DNA of 49,645 nucleotides, taken from SCUN01 sp964343975. Its GTDB lineage: Bacteria > Acidobacteriota > Vicinamibacteria > Vicinamibacterales > SCN-69-37. The notes under the pieces are model-generated. The model worked only from the letters and a program-made list of their open reading frames with translations. It made no database searches and was not told the origin of the DNA. A program made the translations under genes and the position numbers. Where the stretch lies: the NCBI GenBank assembly GCA_964343975.1, contig CAYFLU010000005.1:1-49645 (forward strand). Direction: 5' to 3'. The stretch's first letter is position 1; the number at the start of each line of letters is the position of its first letter. This document shows positions 41,590 through 49,387 of the stretch, piece after piece.

Positions 41590-42759
41590 TTACTTGATCA
41601 CGTTCTTGTAGCGGGCCGGGATCGAGCCGATGTCGCGCGCCGACGGCGTGCCCGCCGACTGCGTTGCGTAGACGGCCGCGCGGACCACCGCTTCGGCCAT
41701 CGCTTCGGCCGCGAGTGAGCCGATCTGGCTGTAGTTGGCTGCGCCATCCCACGTGCCGGTGGCGAGCGAGAAGATCGTGTCGCCATCGCCCGGCGTGTGC
41801 GACGGGTTGATCGCGCGCGCGTAGCCGTCGTCGGCCATCATCGCCATCTTCTGCGCCTGCACCTTCGTCAGCTTCGCGTTGGTGGCCACGAGGCCGATCG
41901 TCGTGTTCTCACCGGCGCGGCCTTCACGGTTGCTGCCGGCCACGAGCAGCTTGCGCGCATCGAGGAGCTTGTTGTCCGGGCCGCGCACGCCGGCCACGAC
42001 CTGGCCGTTCGTCGGATCGATGATGTCGCCCACGGCGTTCACCGCGACGATCGCCGCCACGACGAGGCCGTTCGGCATCTTGATCGCGTAGGAGCCGAGG
42101 CCGGCCTTCATCGGGCCCCCACCGCCGCCCGCGCGACCGCCACCGCCCGACTTCCCTACCGTGGAGCCCGCGCCGGCGCCGAAGTTGCCCATCTGCACGG
42201 CCTTCTCCGACGCGGCTTCCGCGGCCTTGTAGCCGCAATCCGCGCCCGGGCGCACCTTCGGGTTCCCGCCAAAGCCGAGGTCGAACAGGATCGCCGACGG
42301 CACGATCGGCACCACGCCGGCAGCGCCGACCGGATAGCCGATGTTGTGCTCGTCGAGCCACTTCATCGTCCCGCTCGCCGCGTCGAGACCGAACGCGCTG
42401 CCGCCCGAGAGGACGATGGCGTTGACGATCTGGACGTTGTTCACGGGGTCGAGCAAATTCGTTTCGCGGGTGCCGGGGGCGCCGCCGCGCTGGGAGACGC
42501 TGCCGGTCGTGCCGTCCTTCGCGAGGATCACGGTGCAGCCCGTGGGCCGCTCGGTCAGCGTGAAATGTCCGACTTTCAGTCCTTCCACCGCGGTCAATGT
42601 GTCGTTGTCAGCGGCGGGCTTCGCAAAGGCCGAGGCTTTCGGATCGGGGGTGAGGGTCGAGGTGCGCGCGCCGGTCTGTGCGGCCGGCGTCTGCGCCTGC
42701 ACCGCGGCCAGGGCAAACGCGCCGGCCGCACCAAGCGTCATGATCCAGGTCTTCGTCAT
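41590..42759 (-). CDS. Exported P1-family (DmpA-type) peptidase, second copy in the window
   Basis: The product is 389 residues from the ATG at 42759, with AGAGGA seven bases upstream. The signal peptide is TKTWIMTLGAAGAFALAAVQAQ. LKVGHFTLTERPTGCTVIL, IVLSGGSAFGLDAASG and NFGAGAGSTVGK mark the family. The autoprocessing site is probably ENTTIGLVATNA, with Thr as nucleophile, unlike the Ser of the copy at 10124. A Gly-rich insert (GKSGGGGRAGGGGG) lies near residue 210. It is probably a periplasmic aminopeptidase or amidase, 89 bases downstream of the TonB receptor gene on the same strand. Confidence 0.87.
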   Translation of the reverse strand: MTKTWIMTLGAAGAFALAAVQAQTPAAQTGARTSTLTPDPKASAFAKPAADNDTLTAVEGLKVGHFTLTERPTGCTVILAKDGTTGSVSQRGGAPGTRETNLLDPVNNVQIVNAIVLSGGSAFGLDAASGTMKWLDEHNIGYPVGAAGVVPIVPSAILFDLGFGGNPKVRPGADCGYKAAEAASEKAVQMGNFGAGAGSTVGKSGGGGRAGGGGGPMKAGLGSYAIKMPNGLVVAAIVAVNAVGDIIDPTNGQVVAGVRGPDNKLLDARKLLVAGSNREGRAGENTTIGLVATNAKLTKVQAQKMAMMADDGYARAINPSHTPGDGDTIFSLATGTWDGAANYSQIGSLAAEAMAEAVVRAAVYATQSAGTPSARDIGSIPARYKNVIK

Positions 42760-42795
42760 CAATCGGTCCTCTGCTGCGTGTCGAGCGACGAGAGA

Positions 42796-42838
42796 CGCCC
42801 GTGCCGGAGGGCGGCCGAAGCCCCATCCGGCACGGGCG
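42796..42838 (-). other. Hairpin between the TonB receptor and P1 peptidase genes
   Basis: CGCCCGTGCCGGA (42796-42808) pairs with TCCGGCACGGGCG (42826-42838) in a 13-bp stem, without a T run on the minus strand. It may stabilise the receptor mRNA end or attenuate read-through. Confidence 0.55.
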
Positions 42839-42848
42839 CACGTGCGAT

Positions 42849-45800
42849 TTAGAAAATGTACTTCACGCCGAACTGCATCACTCGGCCATCCTGCGCCGAC
42901 GTGATCTTGCCGAAGTTCGCGGTGCCGATCGCGCCGCTCGGGTTGTTGAAGCGGATGTTGTTGAAGATGTCGAACCCTTCAATGCGGATCTGCAGGCGCT
43001 GGTTGCCGTGGAGCGCGATGTTCTTGAAGAGCGACAGGTCCGTCGACTGGTAGCCCGGCCCGCGGATCGTGTTGCGGCCCGCGTTGCCCGGACGATCTCC
43101 CGTGGCCGCACCCGACCGGCGCGTGAAGCACGAGGTGTCGAACCACTGATCCACCGTGTGCGGCGCGGCCGCGTTCGGATCGCACGTGGCATCCGGCCGG
43201 TTGGTGAGGTAGCGGATGGTGAGCACCGAATCCGTCACGCTCAGCGGGAAGCCCGTCTGCGCCTGGTAGATGCCGTTGAACTGCCAGCCGCCAAGCACGT
43301 ACTTCACGAACGGGTTGGCGTTGGCGAAGTCCGGCAGCTCGACACCGAAGCTCAGCACGAAGCGCTGGCGCACGTCGAACAGGGCATCGCCCCACTCGTA
43401 GGTCAGCGCGTTCTCGATCGTGGACGGATCGTTCATATCCACCGACAGCACCGGCCGCGGTTCGCCGCCGATGTTGAGACCCGACACGTGGTCCTGCGCG
43501 TGGCCCAGCGTGTACGACGCCAGGAAGTTGATGCCGTGCGTCGGCCGCATGCGGAGGCTGGCCTGGAGCGAGTCGTACTGCGACTTGGCCTCTGAGAAGG
43601 TCGGCCGCACGAGCGCGAACGCCGGCATGATGCGCGCGCCGGCCGTCGTCTGCCCGGCCGTGTAGACGCCCGGGTTCACTTCCATGAAGATCGGCAGGTT
43701 CCGGCCGCGCGAACCGACGTAGCCGATTTCCGCGCCCATGTTGTTGCCGATCTGCTGCTGGATCGAGATGTTGAAGTGCTGCGCGTACGGCGTCTTGAAG
43801 TCCTTGCCCCAGCCGATGACCGTGAGGCCCGCCGGGAAGTCCGCCGCACCGCCCGAGATCGCGTTGAGCGGGTTGGCGAACGTGATCGACGCCGGCGGCG
43901 CGTTCACTTCGACGAGCGGCGTGAACGGCGGCGCGAGCACGCCGTTCTGGAAGAAGTCGCCCTGCCCGGCCAGCGAGTCGTAGAAGATGCCCCACGCGCC
44001 GCGGATCGTCGTCTTGCCCTCGCCCTTCGGGTCGTACACGAAGTTGAAGCGGGGCGCGACGTTGTTCTTGTCCGCGTAGTAGGTGCCGGCCGGCGTGTCG
44101 ACGTCACCGGGGTACACGAGGCCCTTCGGCGCCGTCGGGTACACCGTGGACTGCTGGCCCGTGTGGAACGCGTTCAGCGCGTTGTTGCGATCCTGGAACG
44201 GAATCGCCAGCTCGTACCGGAGGCCGTAGCTCAACGTCAGGTGCGCGTTCACGCGCCATTCGTCCTGCGCGTACGCCGCATAGCTCCAGCCCCAGCCGTC
44301 CTGCGCCTGGTTCTTCGTGGTGCGACGGAACTGCGCCGGCAAGCCGAGGAGGAAGTCGGCCGCGGCGTTGCCCGTGATCGCGCCCGAGAACGTGAAGTCG
44401 CCGTTCGGACGGTTGATGAACGCGATGTACATCCCTTCGCGCCGCGCATCCACGCCGAACTTCATCGAGTGGTCGCCGCGCGTCCAGGTCACGTCATCGG
44501 TGAACTGGAACACCTTGTTCTCGCGCTTGACGAACGGCTGCTGCGCGTCACCCATGCCGTTGAAGCCGGTGATGGCGATCGACGCCAGGCCGGGCGCCAG
44601 GCTGTTGGTGTTCGGCACGTTGATGCCGTAGTCGAGGTTGTTGAGGCCCGACGTCTTCTGCGGCGTCGCCGAGATCCAGTTGTACGACACGCGCGCCACG
44701 TTGATCACGTGCGGCGTGAACACGTACGTATCCGACGCCATGAAGTCCTGGAGCGTCGCCTTCGCGTCCGTGCCGATCGCCTGCGTGGTCGGCGGCGTGA
44801 TCGCGTGCGTCTGCGTGTTGAGGTAGCGCGCGAGCACCGAGTGCTGGCTGCTCAGCTGGAAGTCCACGCGCGTGCCGAGCGAGTCGCGGTTGTCGACCGT
44901 CTCGGGTGCCACGAAATACTGCCCCGTGCCGACATTGGCGCGCGGCATGAAGTCGTTCATCAGCTTCAACGCGATCGGGCTGATGCGGCTCGCCGGAATC
45001 GTGTTGTTCGGGAACGCCACGCCCGTGAGCGGGTCCTTGATCGTCGAGGTGAACACGCCCGTCCGCTGCGCATCGCTCAGCACGTTGATCGTCGTCGTGT
45101 TGCCCTTCCGGTTGCGGTAGCCCTCGTAATAGGCGAACCCGAAGAACTTGTTCTTCATGATCGGCCCGCCGAAGCTCGCGCCGTACTGGTTCTGCTTCAG
45201 CAGCGGCTTGGCCTGGGTGGTCGGCACGAAGTAGTTGCGCGCTTGGAACTTGTCGTCGCGGTTGAATTCCCACACGCTGCCCGCCACGGTGTTCGTGCCG
45301 CTCTTGGTCGCCACGTTCACGACCGAGCCGGCGTTGCGGCCGTACTCGGCGCTGTAGGAGTGCGTCTGGATCTTGAATTCCTGAATCGCGTCGGGCGGCG
45401 GGCGCATGACGAAGCCCGTGTTGAACGTGTCGTTGTTGGCCGCGCCGTCGAGCAGGAAGTTGTTCGACTGGTTGCGCATGCCGTTCACGTTGAAGCCGCC
45501 GGTGGCGTTGCCGAACCCACCGGGCGTCGCATCGCCGTTCTGACCGCCGAGACCACTCGGCGGCGCGACGACGCCCGGGATCAGCGTGCCGAGCTGGGTG
45601 AAGTTGCGGCCGTTCAGCGGCAGTTCGACGACCTTCTTCTGATCGATCGTGATGCCGAGCGTGGCATGCGACGTCTCGACGAGCGGCGCCTCACCGCTGA
45701 CCGTGATCGTCTCTTCCTGTCCGCCGACCGACAGCTTGAAGTCGACGCGGGACGTGTCACCGACCGTCACCGACACGCCCTTGCGCAGCTGCTGCTTGAA

Positions 45801-46070
45801 GCCCTGCAGCGTCGCCTTGACGTCGTAGCTGCCCGGCTGCAACAGCAACACCGCGAAATAGCCGTCGGTGTTCGTGGTCGCGCTGCGGACCTGTCCGGTC
45901 GCGGCGTTGGTCACATCCACCGTGACGCCCGGCATGACGCCGCCCGTCTGGTCCGTGACGACGCCGGCCAATGTCCCCGTGGCCTGAGCGAACGCGGTTG
46001 CCGGCATGAGCCACAACAGCGCCGCCATGAGACACAACATCCCTACCAATGGTGCCCGTCTGATTGCCAT
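42849..46070 (-). CDS. TonB-dependent receptor with N-terminal carboxypeptidase-regulatory-like domain (Oar type)
   Basis: The ATG at 46070 follows GGGAGGA and gives 1073 residues. After a signal peptide (LVGMLCLMAALLWLMPATAFAQ) comes a CarboxypepD_reg-like Ig domain (about 30-115: GTLAGVVTDQTGGVMPGVTV, TNTDGYFAVLLL). A plug follows (ELPLNGRNFTQLGTLIPGV), then a large outer-membrane barrel ending in an aromatic residue (FGVKYIF). Such receptors import large or scarce ligands with TonB energy; the ligand is unknown. Its promoter shares a 14-bp identical block with that of the neighbouring semialdehyde dehydrogenase, so both are probably controlled together. Confidence 0.94.
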   Translation of the reverse strand: MAIRRAPLVGMLCLMAALLWLMPATAFAQATGTLAGVVTDQTGGVMPGVTVDVTNAATGQVRSATTNTDGYFAVLLLQPGSYDVKATLQGFKQQLRKGVSVTVGDTSRVDFKLSVGGQEETITVSGEAPLVETSHATLGITIDQKKVVELPLNGRNFTQLGTLIPGVVAPPSGLGGQNGDATPGGFGNATGGFNVNGMRNQSNNFLLDGAANNDTFNTGFVMRPPPDAIQEFKIQTHSYSAEYGRNAGSVVNVATKSGTNTVAGSVWEFNRDDKFQARNYFVPTTQAKPLLKQNQYGASFGGPIMKNKFFGFAYYEGYRNRKGNTTTINVLSDAQRTGVFTSTIKDPLTGVAFPNNTIPASRISPIALKLMNDFMPRANVGTGQYFVAPETVDNRDSLGTRVDFQLSSQHSVLARYLNTQTHAITPPTTQAIGTDAKATLQDFMASDTYVFTPHVINVARVSYNWISATPQKTSGLNNLDYGINVPNTNSLAPGLASIAITGFNGMGDAQQPFVKRENKVFQFTDDVTWTRGDHSMKFGVDARREGMYIAFINRPNGDFTFSGAITGNAAADFLLGLPAQFRRTTKNQAQDGWGWSYAAYAQDEWRVNAHLTLSYGLRYELAIPFQDRNNALNAFHTGQQSTVYPTAPKGLVYPGDVDTPAGTYYADKNNVAPRFNFVYDPKGEGKTTIRGAWGIFYDSLAGQGDFFQNGVLAPPFTPLVEVNAPPASITFANPLNAISGGAADFPAGLTVIGWGKDFKTPYAQHFNISIQQQIGNNMGAEIGYVGSRGRNLPIFMEVNPGVYTAGQTTAGARIMPAFALVRPTFSEAKSQYDSLQASLRMRPTHGINFLASYTLGHAQDHVSGLNIGGEPRPVLSVDMNDPSTIENALTYEWGDALFDVRQRFVLSFGVELPDFANANPFVKYVLGGWQFNGIYQAQTGFPLSVTDSVLTIRYLTNRPDATCDPNAAAPHTVDQWFDTSCFTRRSGAATGDRPGNAGRNTIRGPGYQSTDLSLFKNIALHGNQRLQIRIEGFDIFNNIRFNNPSGAIGTANFGKITSAQDGRVMQFGVKYIF

Positions 46071-46110
46071 CGCTCCTCCCGAACGATCGACTGTTGCTGA
46101 TGTATCGCTG

Positions 46111-46139
46111 CTTCTACAGAAAACGTGCAAGGTTGTCAA
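46111..46139 (-). promoter_or_regulatory. Promoter and putative operator of the TonB receptor gene
   Basis: On the minus strand: TTGACA (46134-46139), a 17-base spacer, then TAGAAG (46111-46116), about 40 bases before the start codon. The first 14 bases from the -35 box are identical to those of the promoter at 47678-47706, and CTGTA recurs at the spacer end. Confidence 0.75.
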
Positions 46140-46153
46140 CATCACGCAAGGTT

Positions 46154-47635
46154 TCAGAAGGTGCGCGACCACTCCTTCGGCCAGCGCTCCACGACGACCT
46201 TCTTGTCCATGTAGAACTCGATGGCGTCCTTGCCCTGTGCGTGCAGGTCGCCGAAGAAGCTGCCCTTCCATCCCGAGAACGGAAAGAAGGCCATCGGCGC
46301 CGCGACGCCGATGTTGATGCCGATGTTGCCCGCGCGCGCCTCATAGCGGAACTTCCGCGCCGCCGCGCCGCTCGACGTGAAGATGCACGCCATGTTGCCG
46401 AAGGCCGACCGGTTCACCGCCGCGATGGCCGCGTCGAGCGTGTCCTGCGGCGACACCGCCAGCACCGGCCCGAAGATCTCGGTCGTCGCGACGGAGCCAC
46501 CCGGGTTGTCGACTTCGATGACCGTCGGTTTGAGGAAATGGCCTGAGGCGAGCGCGCCGCTCTTCGTGTCGCGGCCGTCGACGAGCACCTTGCCGCCGTC
46601 CTTCACGCCCTGCGCGATCAAACCCTCGATGCGCGAGCGGCTGTCGCTCGTGATCACCGGCCCCATCTCGGTCGACGTCTCGAGGCCGTTGCCGACCACG
46701 CGCGTGGCCGCCGTCTCGAGCATGCGCGGCGTGAAGGTCTCGCGCGCTTCACCAATCGGAATCACGATCGACGCGGCCAGACAGCGCTGTCCGGCGCAGC
46801 CGAACGCGGAGTCGGCGGCCATCTTGACCGTCATGTCCATGTCGGCGTCGGGCATGATGATGATCGGGTTCTTCGCGCCGCCCTGGCACTGCACGCGCTT
46901 CCCGTTCGCCGAGGCGCGCTGATAGATGTACTGCGCCACCGGCGATGACCCGACAAACGAGATCGCGCGCACATCAGGATGATCGAGCAGCGCGTCGACC
47001 GCCTCTTTGCCGCCGTTCACCACCGTGAGCACGCCCGGCGGCAACCCCGTCTTCGCGATGATCGACGCGAGCAGCGCCATCGTCATCGGCACCCGCTCAG
47101 ACGGCTTCACGACGAAGCAGTTGCCGCAGGCGATCGCGTACGGCAGGAACCAGAGCGGGATCATGCCCGGGAAGTTGAAGGGCGTGATGGCGGCGACGAC
47201 GCCGATGGGCTGGCGGATCATCATCTCGTCGATGCCGCTCGCGATGTCTTCGGCGTTGTAGCCGAGCGACATCAGCGGGATGCCCGCGGCCGTCTCGACG
47301 TTTTCAATGCCGCGGCGCATCTCGGCGCGCGCTTCGGTGAAGGTCTTGCCGCACTCGCGCGTGATCGTGCGGGCGATCTCGTCGAGGTTCTCCTCGAGGA
47401 GCATCTTCAGCTTGAAGAGGTACTGCACGCGCTCGGTGGCCGGTGTGCGCCGCCAGCCGTCGAAGGCCTGTGACGCGGTCGCCACCGCCGCGGCGACATC
47501 AGCCGCCGATGACATGGCCACGCGCGCGAGCGGCTCACCGGTCGCCGGGTTCTTCACCTCGACGAGCGCGCCGCCTGGCGTCTGCCACGTGCCGTTGACG
47601 AAATTGCCGATCGTATTGACGCGATCCCCACTCAT
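46154..47635 (-). CDS. mmsA: CoA-acylating methylmalonate-semialdehyde dehydrogenase-type ALDH
   Basis: The product is 493 residues from the ATG at 47635; a GTG at 47644 is possible. VGNFVNGTW-like N-terminus (IGNFVNGTWQTP), PFNFPGMIPLWFLPYAIACGN, GAKNPIIIMPDAD and the catalytic Cys in GCAGQRCLAAS are those of the MmsA/IolA branch. That branch lacks the usual general-base Glu in the GGAKN block. It converts (methyl)malonate semialdehyde to propionyl- or acetyl-CoA with NAD and CoA, in valine, beta-alanine, inositol or related breakdown. Its promoter overlaps that of the divergent MerR-XRE-cupin gene and matches that of the TonB receptor. Confidence 0.9.
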   Translation of the reverse strand: MSGDRVNTIGNFVNGTWQTPGGALVEVKNPATGEPLARVAMSSAADVAAAVATASQAFDGWRRTPATERVQYLFKLKMLLEENLDEIARTITRECGKTFTEARAEMRRGIENVETAAGIPLMSLGYNAEDIASGIDEMMIRQPIGVVAAITPFNFPGMIPLWFLPYAIACGNCFVVKPSERVPMTMALLASIIAKTGLPPGVLTVVNGGKEAVDALLDHPDVRAISFVGSSPVAQYIYQRASANGKRVQCQGGAKNPIIIMPDADMDMTVKMAADSAFGCAGQRCLAASIVIPIGEARETFTPRMLETAATRVVGNGLETSTEMGPVITSDSRSRIEGLIAQGVKDGGKVLVDGRDTKSGALASGHFLKPTVIEVDNPGGSVATTEIFGPVLAVSPQDTLDAAIAAVNRSAFGNMACIFTSSGAAARKFRYEARAGNIGINIGVAAPMAFFPFSGWKGSFFGDLHAQGKDAIEFYMDKKVVVERWPKEWSRTF

Positions 47636-47677
47636 GCCCCGCACACTCCACTTGAAAGACGACGTTGATCGCGCACT

Positions 47678-47706
47678 GTCTTACAGGAAGCCTGCAAGGT
47701 TGTCAA
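47678..47706 (-). promoter_or_regulatory. Promoter and putative operator of mmsA
   Basis: On the minus strand: TTGACA (47701-47706), a 17-base spacer, TAAGAC (47678-47683). The spacer region CTTGCAGG-CTT-CCTGTAAG is an imperfect palindrome with 8-base half sites and one mismatch per pair. It shares TTGACAACCTTGCA exactly with the promoter at 46111-46139. Confidence 0.75.
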
Positions 47707-47728
47707 ACATGGACCGATCCGGTACGAT
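47700..47728 (+). promoter_or_regulatory. Promoter of the MerR-XRE-cupin regulator, overlapping the mmsA promoter
   Basis: TTGTCA (47700-47705), a 17-base spacer and TACGAT (47723-47728). The -35 hexamer overlaps the mmsA -35 on the other strand, so a protein bound here would affect both. The -10 box decides the start of the regulator at 47742 rather than the ATG at 47709. Confidence 0.65.
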
Positions 47729-47741
47729 TCGGCTCGCACCG

Positions 47742-48590
47742 ATGGCGAAGCGTAGCCGACCTGCCAAGACGTCGAAGCAAACACGGCGTGTCGGTCCGGC
47801 AACGTACGGGTTCCTCTCGGTGGGCCAGACCGCCCGCATTCTGGGGGTGAGTCCCTCCACCCTGCGCCTGTGGGAAAGCGTCGGGCTCGTCAGCCCCGCC
47901 CGCTCAAATGGGCGCTACCGTCTCTACAGCCCCGAACTCCTGAAGGTGCTCAAGCGCATCAAGTATCTGCGCGACGTGCAGCGCCTGAACGTGCCGGGGA
48001 TCAAGCGCGAGCTGGGCAAAAAGCCGCCCTCGGCGCGTGCCGCCGAGAAGCCCGCGCCCGCGCTCGGCCCCAAGCTGCGCGATCTGCGCCAACGCCGCGG
48101 CATGTCGCTCGCGGCGGCCGCCACCAAGGCCGGCATCTCCACCGGGTTTCTGAGTTCGCTCGAACGCGCGCACGCCAACGCCTCGGTCTCCACCCTGCAG
48201 CGCCTCGCGAATGCGTACGGCACCACGGTGATGGCGCTCTTCAATCAGCCCGCGCACCACGACCGGCTCGTGAAGCCGAACGAACGGCGCGTGCTCGAGG
48301 TCGATCCGGGCGTGCGCATGGAAGTGCTCTCGGTGGGCGCGCCGATGCTGCAGAGCATGCTCTTCCGCGTGGCGCCGCTCGCCGGGAGCGAAGGCACTTA
48401 CTCGCATCAGGGCGAGGAATTCATCTACATGCTGTCGGGCACGCTCGAGATCTGGCTCGACGAGCTCGACTGCTACGTGCTCCAGGCCGGTGACAGCCTC
48501 TGGTTCGAAAGCACGCAGGGCCACCGCTGGTTCAACCCGGGCGAAACGGAAGCCGCCCTCATCTGGATCAACACGCCGCCGACGTTCTAG
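47742..48590 (+). CDS. Regulator with MerR-type HTH, XRE-type HTH and C-terminal cupin domain
   Basis: The product is 282 residues from the ATG at 47742. After a basic tail, a MerR-like winged helix covers about 23-90 (FLSVGQTARILGVSPSTLRL, ARSNGRYRLYSPE). An XRE helix-turn-helix covers about 105-160 (LRDLRQRRGMSLAAAATKAG, STGFLSSLERAHANASVSTL). A cupin covers about 195-278 (YSHQGEEFIYMLSGTLEIWL, AGDSLWFESTQGHRWFNPG), which should bind a small effector. Two DNA-binding folds in one chain is unusual. Its promoter overlaps the mmsA promoter, so it likely controls mmsA, itself and the TonB receptor. Open frame upstream to 47280 is a shadow of mmsA. Confidence 0.88.
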   Translation: MAKRSRPAKTSKQTRRVGPATYGFLSVGQTARILGVSPSTLRLWESVGLVSPARSNGRYRLYSPELLKVLKRIKYLRDVQRLNVPGIKRELGKKPPSARAAEKPAPALGPKLRDLRQRRGMSLAAAATKAGISTGFLSSLERAHANASVSTLQRLANAYGTTVMALFNQPAHHDRLVKPNERRVLEVDPGVRMEVLSVGAPMLQSMLFRVAPLAGSEGTYSHQGEEFIYMLSGTLEIWLDELDCYVLQAGDSLWFESTQGHRWFNPGETEAALIWINTPPTF

Positions 48591-48606
48591 GCGGCCCTTC
48601 CCCACT

Positions 48607-49383
48607 ATGACGACGAACATCTTCAGTTTGCAGGGCAAGACGGCGATCGTGATCGGCGGCGCCTCCGGCATCGGCGAAGCGGTGACGCGCGGCGCCGTCG
48701 ACGCGGGCGCGCGTGTCGTGTGTCTCGACCTCAACGCCGATGCGGCCGCGCGCGTGGCTGAGAGCGCCGGCTGCGACAGCGGCGCGCTCAATTTCTGCGA
48801 CAGCGCCGCGGTGACCGCGGCCTTCGACGCCGTCGCCGCGACATACGGCGGTCTCGACATCGTGATCTGCACGCCCGGCGTGAACGTGCGCAAGCCGATG
48901 CTGCAGTACACCGACGAGGAGGCGCAGAAGGTCATCGACGTCAACCTCAAGGGCAACTTCAACGTGCTCCGGAGTGCCGGCCGCATCATGACGGCGCAGC
49001 GGCGCGGCGCGATCGTGCTCTTCTCGTCGATCCGCGCCGTCACGGTGGAACCGGGTCAGGGCATGTATGCGGCGACCAAAGCCGGCGTGCTGCAGCTGGT
49101 GAAGACGGCGGCGGCCGAGTTCGGTCCGTCGGGCGTGCGCGTGAACGCGATCGCGCCGGGCGTGATCGAAACGCCGCTCACCGCGCCGATCAAGGCCAAC
49201 GAGGGCTGGTACAACGCCTACGCCGCGAAGAGCGTGTTCAATCGCTGGGGCCGGCCGCAGGAACTCGTCGGCCCGACGCTCTTCCTCGCGTCGGACGCGG
49301 CGAGCTTCGTCACGGGCACGACGATTTACGCGGACGGCGGCTGGACCGCGGTCGACGGCCGCTTCACGCCGCCGGGGATGTAG
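48607..49383 (+). CDS. Short-chain dehydrogenase/reductase (SDR)
   Basis: The product is 258 residues from the ATG at 48607, 16 bases after the regulator stop. The classical SDR plan is complete: the NAD(P) loop GGASGIGEA, CLDLN with an Asp after beta-2 (favouring NAD), the Ser in FSSIRAV, the YAATK catalytic pair, and the C-terminal FVTGTTIYADGGWTAVDG. It oxidises or reduces a small hydroxy/keto substrate. It lies in the same run as the regulator and an isocitrate/tartrate-type dehydrogenase, so it is probably part of the same catabolic pathway. Confidence 0.9.
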   Translation: MTTNIFSLQGKTAIVIGGASGIGEAVTRGAVDAGARVVCLDLNADAAARVAESAGCDSGALNFCDSAAVTAAFDAVAATYGGLDIVICTPGVNVRKPMLQYTDEEAQKVIDVNLKGNFNVLRSAGRIMTAQRRGAIVLFSSIRAVTVEPGQGMYAATKAGVLQLVKTAAAEFGPSGVRVNAIAPGVIETPLTAPIKANEGWYNAYAAKSVFNRWGRPQELVGPTLFLASDAASFVTGTTIYADGGWTAVDGRFTPPGM

Positions 49384-49387
49384 CGCG

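Noticed and set aside
47709..47711. ATG at 47709 as regulator start
   Set aside because: It lies upstream of the only good -10 box (47723-47728) and within the shared operator; the ATG at 47742 is preferred.
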